Source: Promethearchaeota archaeon (GTDB lineage: Archaea; Asgardarchaeota; Lokiarchaeia; Sigyniarchaeales; SOKP01). Taken from it: a stretch of 5,550 nt of DNA. Location: contig JAEORV010000138.1 in assembly GCA_016840695.1 (NCBI GenBank), forward strand, positions 1 through 5,550. Direction: 5' to 3'. The notes under the pieces were generated by a model. That model did no database searches, had not been told where the DNA came from, and saw nothing but the letters and a program-made list of their open reading frames with translations. Positions 1 to 5,550 of the stretch are shown piece after piece. The position numbers were made by a program, and so were the translations under genes. The first letter of the stretch is position 1. Each line of letters starts with the position of its first letter.

Positions 1-1428
1 TCTGATTCAAAAGATTTTGAATTCGACGAAAAAGATATTGGGGAAAATAGTGTATACAATCCATGGGAAATTGAGGGAAAAGAGATTGAAACTAAAATCG
101 TAAAACAGTTCAAGTTAAAGAATCCATCCGAAAATATATTAGTATTAACAAGAAATCCTTTTTACTCAGAAGCTGGTGGACAAATAAGTGACGTTGGAAA
201 AATTGTAACAAATAACGGAACTGAATTAGATGTCATTGACGTCCCGAACAAATATTCAGTTCTTGTCAGAACAAAGAACAAGACAGACATTCCTGAACTA
301 GATAAAAGTGTTACTGCAAAAGTAGATTATAGAAGGCGTCGTTCAATTCAACGTAATCACACTGCGACTCACATACTGCATGAAGCCTTAAGGCAAATCC
401 TCGGAAATCATGTAAAGCAAATGGGATCACTTGTTAGTGATGAGTACCTGAGATTTGATTTCCCTCACTTTCAAAAGGTTGAAACTAAACAACTCAAGGA
501 AATTGAAGACATTGTAAATAAAAAAATTCAGGAAAATATTACTCTAAAGACATTGAAAGACATCTCGATTGAAGAAGCAAACAAAATCCCGAATGTAAAA
601 AAATTCTTCGGTGAGAAGTATGAAGATAAAGTTAGAGTCGTTATTGTTGATGATAAATTTAGTATAGAGTTCTGTGGAGGAACACACGTTTCCTCTACGA
701 ACGATATCGGATTATTCAAGATTGTTAAAGAAGAGAGTATCTCGTCTGGTGTCCGCAGAATATTTGCCATAACAGGTGAAGGAATCATAAAATATATAAA
801 TGAAAGAGTTACTGAAATTGAAAAACTAATTTCTGAACTTCCTGAAAAATATTCAAATAATTTTAAAACCTCGATTGACAATTTCAAAAAAGATTTTGAA
901 GGTGCTGATTTTAGAGATGTTGAATTAATGAAAAAACTTATTGATTATCAAGATTCAACAATAGCATCTCTTTACAGAGTACGAGAAAATTATTTGGAAG
1001 AGAAAAAACAAACTAAAAAACAATTATTAAAACAAAATCTCAAGAAAGTTTTTAAACAATTAGACAACATAATCACTGAATCATCTCACCACGCAGACAT
1101 TACAATTGTTTCGACAAAGATGGACCTCCAAAGCATGGAGGAACTTAATGAAGTCGGAGAAGAACTTCGAAAGAAGCTTAAGAATGGTGTTGGACTTATC
1201 GCAATAGTACTAAATAACAAAATATACTTAGTTTGTGCTGTCAGTGATAATTTAATCAAAGAAAATAACCTCAATGCGGGAAAACTAATATCGGATGTCG
1301 CTAAGGAACTCGGCGGTGGTGGAGGTGGTAGACCTCAGCTTGCTACTGCAGGAGGAAAGGACATCTCGAAATTAAGTGAGGTTTTAGATAAATTCCCAGC
1401 TAAAATTAAAAACATACTTAAACAGTGA
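1..1428 (+). CDS. alaS: Alanyl-tRNA synthetase, C-terminal part (5' end outside window)
   Basis: Alanyl-tRNA synthetase charges tRNA-Ala with alanine in the cytoplasm and hydrolyses Ser- or Gly-tRNA-Ala in its editing site. The frame is open from base 1, giving 475 codons to a TGA stop at 1426-1428. The 5' part, with the aminoacylation and tRNA-recognition domains, lies to the left; family length is about 870-900 residues, so roughly 400-440 are missing. Numbering from the window edge, the editing-domain motif NPFYSEAGGQ is at 52-61. The zinc motif HTATH at 120-124 pairs with CGGTH at 225-229. A helical, lysine-rich linker spans about 265-360. The C-terminal DHHA1/C-Ala domain ends in a six-glycine run followed by RP at 438-445. 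All editing-site zinc ligands are present, so editing should work. The Met codon at 421 is internal and not the start. The stop overlaps the next gene by four bases. Identification is very secure. Confidence 0.98.
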   Translation, partial: SDSKDFEFDEKDIGENSVYNPWEIEGKEIETKIVKQFKLKNPSENILVLTRNPFYSEAGGQISDVGKIVTNNGTELDVIDVPNKYSVLVRTKNKTDIPELDKSVTAKVDYRRRRSIQRNHTATHILHEALRQILGNHVKQMGSLVSDEYLRFDFPHFQKVETKQLKEIEDIVNKKIQENITLKTLKDISIEEANKIPNVKKFFGEKYEDKVRVVIVDDKFSIEFCGGTHVSSTNDIGLFKIVKEESISSGVRRIFAITGEGIIKYINERVTEIEKLISELPEKYSNNFKTSIDNFKKDFEGADFRDVELMKKLIDYQDSTIASLYRVRENYLEEKKQTKKQLLKQNLKKVFKQLDNIITESSHHADITIVSTKMDLQSMEELNEVGEELRKKLKNGVGLIAIVLNNKIYLVCAVSDNLIKENNLNAGKLISDVAKELGGGGGGRPQLATAGGKDISKLSEVLDKFPAKIKNILKQ

Positions 1429-2414
1429 AAGTAATAATTCCAGTTGCAGGTTTCGGAAAAAGATTGAGACCTCACACACTCACAACCCCTAAAGTCCTTT
1501 TAAATGTTGCAGGACAACCGATGATATTTTATATCGTTGATCAACTAATTAAAGATAAAATTGCATCTTCTATTATTTTTGTTACGGGATTTTTAGGTGA
1601 CAGGATCGAAGAGTATATAAACCAGACTTTCAAATATAATTTTGAATATGTCGTACAAGAAGAAGCTCACGGATTGGGTCATGCGATTTACTGTGCAAAG
1701 ACAGAGTTTTCTCCAAAAAAGAAAGAAGATGTACTTATTATACTGGGTGATACATTATTCGATGTTGATTTAAAAAGGATGTGTAATAATGAACACTCGG
1801 TTATCGGTGTAAAGAAAGTCAACGATCCAAGAAGGTTTGGTGTAGTAGAAAAGGATAAAGCTGGATTTATTAAGAGATTTATAGAAAAACCCGCTTCGAA
1901 AAAAGTATCCCCGTCAAACGAAGCAATTGTTGGATTATATTATTTGAAAGACTCACGTCTTTTATTTAAATCTCTCGAGCACATCATTGGTAATAACATA
2001 AGAAGCAAAGGTGAGTTCCAGTTAACAGATGCACTCGAACAAATGATTATTAAAAAAGATAAAATGAAAACCTTTAATGTCAACGGTTGGCTGGACTGTG
2101 GAAAGCCTGAGACAATACTCGAAACAAACAGATATATACTCACCAAAAGAAATAAAAAATATAAAAGAAAAGACAGTCTTATTAAGAATCCTGTTTTTAT
2201 AGGTAAGAACGTAACGTTAGAAAATTGTGTTATCGGACCTTTTGCTACAATTGGAGATAATTGTTCATTAAAAAATTGCAATATTTCCAACAGCATAGTA
2301 AGTGAAGATTGCGTTTTAGATAACTCAATCTTGACTGAATCTATTATAGGAAAAAGTTCAAAAGTAAAAAATAAGAAAGCTGTTTTAAATTTAGGAGAAT
2401 TTTCAGAAACTTAA
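1425..2414 (+). CDS. Sugar-phosphate nucleotidyltransferase with beta-helix tail (RmlA-long/GalU-like)
   Basis: This enzyme is predicted to join a sugar-1-phosphate to an NTP, giving an NDP-sugar and pyrophosphate in the cytoplasm, for envelope polysaccharide or glycan synthesis. The 329-residue protein opens with the nucleotide-binding signature: GFGKRLRP at 9-16 and PK at 22-23. Further motifs are GLGHA at 83-87, the metal-binding-type GD at 108-109, EKP at 154-156, GEFQLTDAL at 196-204 and GWLDCG at 221-226. Residues ~252-315 form degenerate hexapeptide repeats typical of a left-handed beta-helix. This layout fits the long glucose-1-phosphate thymidylyltransferase type; GLGHA also recalls UTP-glucose-1-phosphate uridylyltransferases. 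The exact sugar and nucleotide cannot be read from sequence, so no symbol is given. The start is GTG at 1425, because the conserved beta strand begins at residue 2 and no earlier start is needed. It overlaps the alaS stop (GTGA), has no clear Shine-Dalgarno, and is probably translated by coupling. Confidence 0.93.
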   Translation: MKVIIPVAGFGKRLRPHTLTTPKVLLNVAGQPMIFYIVDQLIKDKIASSIIFVTGFLGDRIEEYINQTFKYNFEYVVQEEAHGLGHAIYCAKTEFSPKKKEDVLIILGDTLFDVDLKRMCNNEHSVIGVKKVNDPRRFGVVEKDKAGFIKRFIEKPASKKVSPSNEAIVGLYYLKDSRLLFKSLEHIIGNNIRSKGEFQLTDALEQMIIKKDKMKTFNVNGWLDCGKPETILETNRYILTKRNKKYKRKDSLIKNPVFIGKNVTLENCVIGPFATIGDNCSLKNCNISNSIVSEDCVLDNSILTESIIGKSSKVKNKKAVLNLGEFSET

Positions 2415-2427
2415 TTAAACGAATTAA

Positions 2428-4041
2428 ATGAACGAAGATACAAATAAACTTTTCAAAGACTATACAGACAAATTCTTTAAACAATATTTAGACCTTAGTC
2501 CGGATCGTGCTGTCAATCTTGGACTTCATGAATATGATGGGATAATTGAAGATGTCTCTCTTTCCGGGATTCAGAAGGAAAAAGCTATTCTTGAATCACT
2601 TTACAAAGAACTACTGCAAATAGAATACGATGGACTTTCAATAGAAAACAAGTTTGATTACGATCTGATAAAATGGTCAATTGAATCTATAAATTTTGAT
2701 TTCGATGAGATTGAAGGATTCAAACGGAATCCAATGACCTATGCTTTGATGTTTGTAAACATGGGTAACTACCTTTACAGGGAATATGCTCCGTTTGAAG
2801 AAAGACTAAAAGCAATCATGAATATTATGAAAGATATTCCGAAAGCTATTGAACATGCCAAAGTAAACTTAAATAAAAGCGTTCCAAAAATATTCTGTAA
2901 ATATGCCAAACGTTTCACATCAGGTTATGAGGACTTTTTCAAGAATGAAATATTGAACGAGATTGAAGCAAAGAAAATTGATAAAACACTCGTCGAAGAA
3001 TACAAAGAATTGAGTAAGACCACAATAGAAGCATTCAACGATTACATTAAATACATCGACGATGTCTTAATTCCAAATTCAAATGATGATTTCCGTTTGG
3101 GTAAGGAAAAGTTCGAGAATATGTTAAAAATTAAAGAGCACATTGATATACCAATTCCCGAATTAAAGAAACTCGGTGAAGAGGAACTTGAAAGGCTCGA
3201 AAACGAATATAAAGAGATAATTAAAAATAAGACGGATCATGATAAATTCGAAGACGATCACCCAACTGAAGATAACCTTATAAAAGAAACAGATGAAACC
3301 TTACACGAACTCGTAAAGTTCATTAATGAAAAAAACTTGGTTAATATACCGGATAGCCTGAATTGTATTGTAAGAGAAATGCCTCATTATATGAAGGTCG
3401 GTTTTGCAGCAATGGCAACTGCAGGACCTTTTGAGAAGTCCGATGAGTCTTTCTACTTTGTCAGTCTTCCTGATAAAAAATTCAATGAGCAAAAAAGAAA
3501 AGAATGGATGACTCTTTTTAACTACCCAACTTTAAAATTAATTTCTATCCATGAGGCGTTTCCAGGACACTATACACATTTCCTGAATTCAAATCTGCAT
3601 GCTTCGAAAATATCTAATCTCTTCATGAGCTATACATATGTGGAAGGCTGGGCACACTATACAGAGGAGATGATGATCGATGAAGGTTACGGCGAGGATA
3701 ACTACCACATAAAATTAGCACAAGTTAAAGAAGCAATAGTAAGATGCTGCCGTTATCTTGCCGCTATCGGACTACATTATGAAGATATGACTATAGATGA
3801 AGCAACTGAATTATTCAAAAATCGTGCGAAACTAGCACCGGTAACCGCAAAACAGGAAGCCGAAAGAGGTGCGTTCGACCCGGGATATTTGAGTTACACT
3901 TTGGGCAAGATTATGTTAAAGAAATTAAAGAAGGACTTCTTTGCAAAATACAACGGGAAGTATACATTGAAGGACTTTCACAATAAAATCGTTTCTCTTG
4001 GGGCACCCACATATAGAATTGCTTCAAAATATCTTTTATGA
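2428..4041 (+). CDS. DUF885 family protein, putative zinc metallopeptidase
   Basis: This 537-residue protein belongs to the DUF885 family (PF05960), whose members look like zinc-dependent peptidases but mostly lack a defined substrate. The defining motif HEAFPGH is at 375-381 (two His ligands and the catalytic Glu of an HExxPGH motif). It is followed by EGWAHYTE at 406-413, whose glutamates are candidates for the third metal ligand. The FVSLPDKKF segment before the motif and the AFDPGYLSYTLGK segment near the C-terminus also match the family. The N-terminal ~300 residues are charged and mostly helical. Many relatives in Bacteroidota carry a secretion or lipoprotein signal; this one starts MNEDTNKLFKDY with none, so it is probably cytoplasmic. 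Its length is close to the family's usual 550-600 without the signal. ATG at 2428 lies 13 bases after the preceding gene and has only A/T-rich sequence upstream, with no Shine-Dalgarno. It probably shares a transcript with the two genes before it. The family call is firm; the activity is inferred. Confidence 0.93.
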   Translation: MNEDTNKLFKDYTDKFFKQYLDLSPDRAVNLGLHEYDGIIEDVSLSGIQKEKAILESLYKELLQIEYDGLSIENKFDYDLIKWSIESINFDFDEIEGFKRNPMTYALMFVNMGNYLYREYAPFEERLKAIMNIMKDIPKAIEHAKVNLNKSVPKIFCKYAKRFTSGYEDFFKNEILNEIEAKKIDKTLVEEYKELSKTTIEAFNDYIKYIDDVLIPNSNDDFRLGKEKFENMLKIKEHIDIPIPELKKLGEEELERLENEYKEIIKNKTDHDKFEDDHPTEDNLIKETDETLHELVKFINEKNLVNIPDSLNCIVREMPHYMKVGFAAMATAGPFEKSDESFYFVSLPDKKFNEQKRKEWMTLFNYPTLKLISIHEAFPGHYTHFLNSNLHASKISNLFMSYTYVEGWAHYTEEMMIDEGYGEDNYHIKLAQVKEAIVRCCRYLAAIGLHYEDMTIDEATELFKNRAKLAPVTAKQEAERGAFDPGYLSYTLGKIMLKKLKKDFFAKYNGKYTLKDFHNKIVSLGAPTYRIASKYLL

Positions 4042-4043
4042 TA

Positions 4044-4105
4044 TTTCGTACCTTCGTATCTTTGTGGCAAATAATACGCCACTAAAACACAAAGAATCAC
4101 AAAAG
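4044..4105. repeat. Degenerate intergenic inverted repeat of TTCGT/TTTGT units
   Basis: The left arm consists of three successive 8-base units: TTTCGTAC (4044-4051), CTTCGTAT (4052-4059) and CTTTGTGG (4060-4067). The right arm carries the complementary pattern, GCCAC (4078-4082), then CACAAAG (4088-4094) and CACAAAAG (4098-4105). GTGGC at 4064-4068 pairs exactly with GCCAC at 4078-4082 around a nine-base loop. Alternatively CTTTGTG at 4060-4066 pairs exactly with CACAAAG at 4088-4094. The element fills the gap between two convergent gene clusters and contains no gene. It resembles dispersed intergenic repeats with a CTTTGTG/CTTCGTG core that I recall from environmental bacterial genomes, but only one copy is visible here. 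It could act as a transcription terminator or as a relic mobile repeat. Confidence 0.55.
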
Positions 4106-4125
4106 AAATCTAATTTGATTTCTTT
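4102..4125. terminator. Perfect 9-bp hairpin at the convergence point, possible terminator
   Basis: AAAGAAATC at 4102-4110 is exactly complementary to GATTTCTTT at 4117-4125, with a six-base loop. Read on the minus strand, the upstream arm covers the last Lys-Lys-Ser codons of the small membrane protein gene, its TAG stop sits at the loop/stem junction, and the downstream arm is U-rich. The stem is A/T-rich and therefore weak, and no long U tract follows on either strand, so terminator function is an inference from position between convergent genes. Confidence 0.35.
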
Positions 4126-4379
4126 CTCCTGATTTGCATTATCAAATAAACCACTATATATAATACAAAAGCTACTGAGGTAAACGTCACCGTAAAAGAC
4201 ACCGGGAAATTAAAAAACCAGATATATATAGGTGCAAGAAATGCCACGATAAACACTCCAAAGATTGTATATAGCAAGAACGGGCTGAAGTTGTTTTTAT
4301 AATAGGCATATGGATACGTGATTACTAATATCATTAACCAAAAAATTATTAACTCAATATTTTCAAAAGAAACATCCAT
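4110..4379 (-). CDS. Small three-span integral membrane protein, unknown function
   Basis: I do not recognise this 89-residue protein. It is very hydrophobic, with three likely membrane spans at about residues 8-25, 34-55 and 62-82. The loops between them are short, and the basic C-terminus is RRKKSN. By the positive-inside rule the C-terminus should be cytoplasmic and the acidic N-terminus (MDVSFENIE) outside, with Lys28 in the first loop on the inner side. No catalytic or binding motif is visible. The start ATG is at 4379-4377; an AGAAG six bases upstream is a weak ribosome site, and the next Met is at residue 16, inside the first span. It is the last of three same-strand genes, 56 bases after the secreted-protein gene, and its stop lies in a hairpin. 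The hydrophobic pattern makes a real gene likely, though a chance reading frame in AT-rich DNA is not fully excluded. Confidence 0.72.
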   Translation of the reverse strand: MDVSFENIELIIFWLMILVITYPYAYYKNNFSPFLLYTIFGVFIVAFLAPIYIWFFNFPVSFTVTFTSVAFVLYIVVYLIMQIRRKKSN

Positions 4380-4435
4380 AAAAAACTTCTAAAGTAATAT
4401 TGTTAAATAATAATCAGTGAAATCCATCAATCAGA

Positions 4436-4957
4436 TTAATCAGTGCTCTTTCTTCTATAAACCTTTTCCATTGTTAAGGAAACATTGTCTCCTGTTCTTT
4501 TCGCTTTTACATCTATATTCCACGTTTCATAGATCACATCACCTTCAATTCTGATTTCCCCTTCAGCTGTCGATTGTGTATTCTTACTGTTAATCAATAT
4601 TTTGTCTGCTTCACATTTGCCAGTATAAGTTGTCATCCTGTCAGCACCCCTTACATCAAAGATCCATCCCTGTATGTTTCCGTCACTATCAAATGAAAAA
4701 TATGCTGTCCCTGTATACGCCTTCCCTTTATCTTCTCTAACTGTAATATCATATACCATATACTGATCGTTATGAACCATATAACATTTAACTTCATCTA
4801 TATAGCTGATTCCACCCATTTCATAAGGATCCGAAATCCATTCACCAATTAAGTCCTTCAATCCTTCACAACCTACGTTTTCATCCTGTGCATATACATT
4901 TCCAAAAGCAAATATAATTACCATTAATAAAACTAAAAGCTTTGAATATTTTTTCAT
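4436..4957 (-). CDS. Secreted small beta-rich protein, possibly DUF1579/lipocalin-like
   Basis: This 173-residue protein begins with a clear Sec signal peptide: a basic MKKYSK, then a hydrophobic stretch to about residue 20, and a likely signal peptidase I site after VYA at 21-23. The mature protein (~150 residues) starts QDENVGCEG. It has the LIGEW segment at 36-40 and then a run of alternating hydrophobic/polar strands with Gly/Asp turns, ending in a basic KVYRRKSTD. The early L-x-G-x-W and all-beta pattern recall DUF1579 and other small lipocalin-like barrels that bind hydrophobic ligands, but the match is loose and no function is assigned. Three cysteines (30, 58, 115) remain in the mature chain, so at most one disulfide can form and one Cys is unpaired. 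None sits in a lipobox, so it is not a lipoprotein. It is exported to the periplasm or beyond. ATG at 4957 has a good GAAAGG site upstream. It lies 47 bases after the TPR gene. Confidence 0.85.
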   Translation of the reverse strand: MKKYSKLLVLLMVIIFAFGNVYAQDENVGCEGLKDLIGEWISDPYEMGGISYIDEVKCYMVHNDQYMVYDITVREDKGKAYTGTAYFSFDSDGNIQGWIFDVRGADRMTTYTGKCEADKILINSKNTQSTAEGEIRIEGDVIYETWNIDVKAKRTGDNVSLTMEKVYRRKSTD

Positions 4958-4963
4958 GATTAA

Positions 4964-4969
4964 CCTTTC
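4964..4969 (-). promoter_or_regulatory. Ribosome binding site of the secreted protein gene
   Basis: On the minus strand the sequence GAAAGG lies six bases before the ATG at 4957-4955. It is the only good Shine-Dalgarno-like site in the window and supports this Met, which also begins the signal peptide. The other genes here start with coupling, A/T-rich leaders or a weak AGAAG. Confidence 0.6.
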
Positions 4970-5004
4970 AAAGAAGTTTCTAAAATCTTTAATTTGATAT
5001 AATT

Positions 5005-5544
5005 CTAATTAGAGCTTTCAGGTTTCTTCTGCCTTGCACTACCATCTTCCATATCTTCTATTTTCATCATAGATTCTATTTCTTTAAGCCTTCGCTGTGC
5101 ATCTTCATAATCATCATCGGTTTCCTTTACTCTTTCAAAATACTTCTCGGCTTTCTTGTACCTTCCCAAATCGTAAAAATACAAACCTTTTTCATAATTC
5201 GTCTTGTATTCGAAATCTGAATCTTTTTCAATGGACTCTGACTTTGTTTCAGTAGTCCTTTCTTCATAATCAACACTGCTATCCGTACTCTGGCTTACTA
5301 ATAAAAAAACAACAACACCAAAAATCGCAATAAATAAACCAACTGCAACCGCAATAACAGAAGCAGCCTTTTTTGTTGCTCCACTGCTTACCGCTCCGAA
5401 TGGTGAATTATAAAATGGTGCGATATATTTATCATAGTATTCTCTGTCAACTTCCTGGTAATGCTTTGCAATATCATCAAAATATTGTCTGCTATTCTTA
5501 AAATAATTCTCTAACTGTTCCCTTGATGGTCTGCCACTTTCCAT
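5005..5544 (-). CDS. Single-pass membrane protein with periplasmic TPR, unknown function
   Basis: This is a 179-residue protein with three parts. Residues 1-57 are charged and aromatic, with many Tyr/Phe and acidic residues (YFDDIAKHY, REYYDKYIAPFY), probably helical and cytoplasmic. A strong membrane span lies at about 60-83, preceded by KK at 58-59, which predicts N-in/C-out. After an acidic Ser/Thr/Glu linker (~84-112) comes one TPR-like helix pair at about 115-150 (YEKGLYFYDLGRYKKAEKYF and on), then a polar tail. TPRs bind proteins, so the periplasmic part could be a scaffold or assembly factor; the partner is unknown. ATG at 5544-5542 is the proposed start, but the frame stays open through the last six bases of the window (TTA ACC upstream), so the true start could lie further right and no ribosome site can be judged. 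The gene is first of three minus-strand envelope genes and is followed 47 bases later by the secreted protein. No recognised family. Confidence 0.82.
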   Translation of the reverse strand: MESGRPSREQLENYFKNSRQYFDDIAKHYQEVDREYYDKYIAPFYNSPFGAVSSGATKKAASVIAVAVGLFIAIFGVVVFLLVSQSTDSSVDYEERTTETKSESIEKDSDFEYKTNYEKGLYFYDLGRYKKAEKYFERVKETDDDYEDAQRRLKEIESMMKIEDMEDGSARQKKPESSN

Positions 5545-5550
5545 GGTTAA

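Noticed and set aside
528..887. Antisense reading frame of 119 codons inside alaS
   Set aside because: It lies wholly opposite conserved AlaRS coding sequence, has Ser/Phe/Ile-rich composition typical of the reverse of AT-rich genes, and shows no ribosome site or motif.
1086..1274. Antisense reading frame of 62 codons inside alaS
   Set aside because: Short shadow of a conserved gene, with no independent coding signal.
1312..1329. Six consecutive glycine codons as a possible repeat expansion or frameshift-prone site
   Set aside because: A glycine-rich GGxGGGRP segment is the normal signature of the AlaRS C-terminal DHHA1 domain, the codons are mixed GGC/GGT/GGA, and the frame continues correctly to the expected end.
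421..1428. Treating the ATG at 421 as the start of a short, separate AlaRS-like (AlaX/DHHA1) protein
   Set aside because: The frame is open back to base 1 and encodes editing-domain motifs, including NPFYSEAGGQ and the HTATH zinc ligands. The Met lies inside the conserved KQMGS segment of full-length AlaRS.
1940..2296. Antisense reading frame of 118 codons inside the nucleotidyltransferase gene
   Set aside because: It is opposite conserved coding sequence, and its hydrophobic composition comes from complementing Lys/Asn/Glu codons.
3301..3492. Antisense reading frame of 63 codons inside the DUF885 gene
   Set aside because: Short shadow of a conserved gene, with no independent coding signal.
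4057..4064. TATCTTTG matches the Bacteroidota -7 promoter box TAnnTTTG on the plus strand
   Set aside because: No gene follows on the plus strand, no clear -33 TTTG partner lies at the right distance, and the bases are part of the periodic palindrome. It is better explained by the repeat.

Overview
The window is 5,550 bases of AT-rich bacterial chromosome (about one third G+C by eye). It contains six protein-coding genes in two convergent clusters, and I saw no RNA gene, transposase, phage gene or CRISPR array. The low G+C, frequent AGA arginine codons, plus-strand starts with no Shine-Dalgarno, and the overall look of the proteins fit the Bacteroidota/Chlorobi (FCB) group, possibly an Ignavibacteria-like lineage. 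That placement is an impression from the sequence, not a phylogenetic result.

Plus strand, 1-4041: the 3' half of alaS (editing domain plus C-terminal domain) runs in from the left edge. It overlaps by four bases (GTGA) with a sugar-phosphate nucleotidyltransferase that carries a C-terminal left-handed beta-helix tail. Thirteen bases later comes a DUF885-family protein with the HExxPGH zinc-peptidase-like motif. The tight spacing suggests one transcript. The three products have no obvious common pathway: tRNA charging, NDP-sugar synthesis for envelope polysaccharide, and peptide or protein hydrolysis. They look like a housekeeping operon of convenience.

Convergence point, 4042-4125: no gene lies in the 68 bases between the clusters. 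The DNA is structured, with a degenerate long inverted repeat built from ~8-base TTCGT/TTTGT units, followed by a perfect 9-bp hairpin that overlaps the end of the minus-strand cluster.

Minus strand, 5544 to 4110 (read right to left): a single-pass membrane protein with a predicted periplasmic TPR, a small secreted beta-rich protein with a signal peptide, and an 89-residue protein with about three membrane spans. All three are envelope proteins without a confident function. The window is mostly ordinary core genome. The points most worth a second look are the intergenic repeat and the uncharacterised minus-strand envelope cluster.
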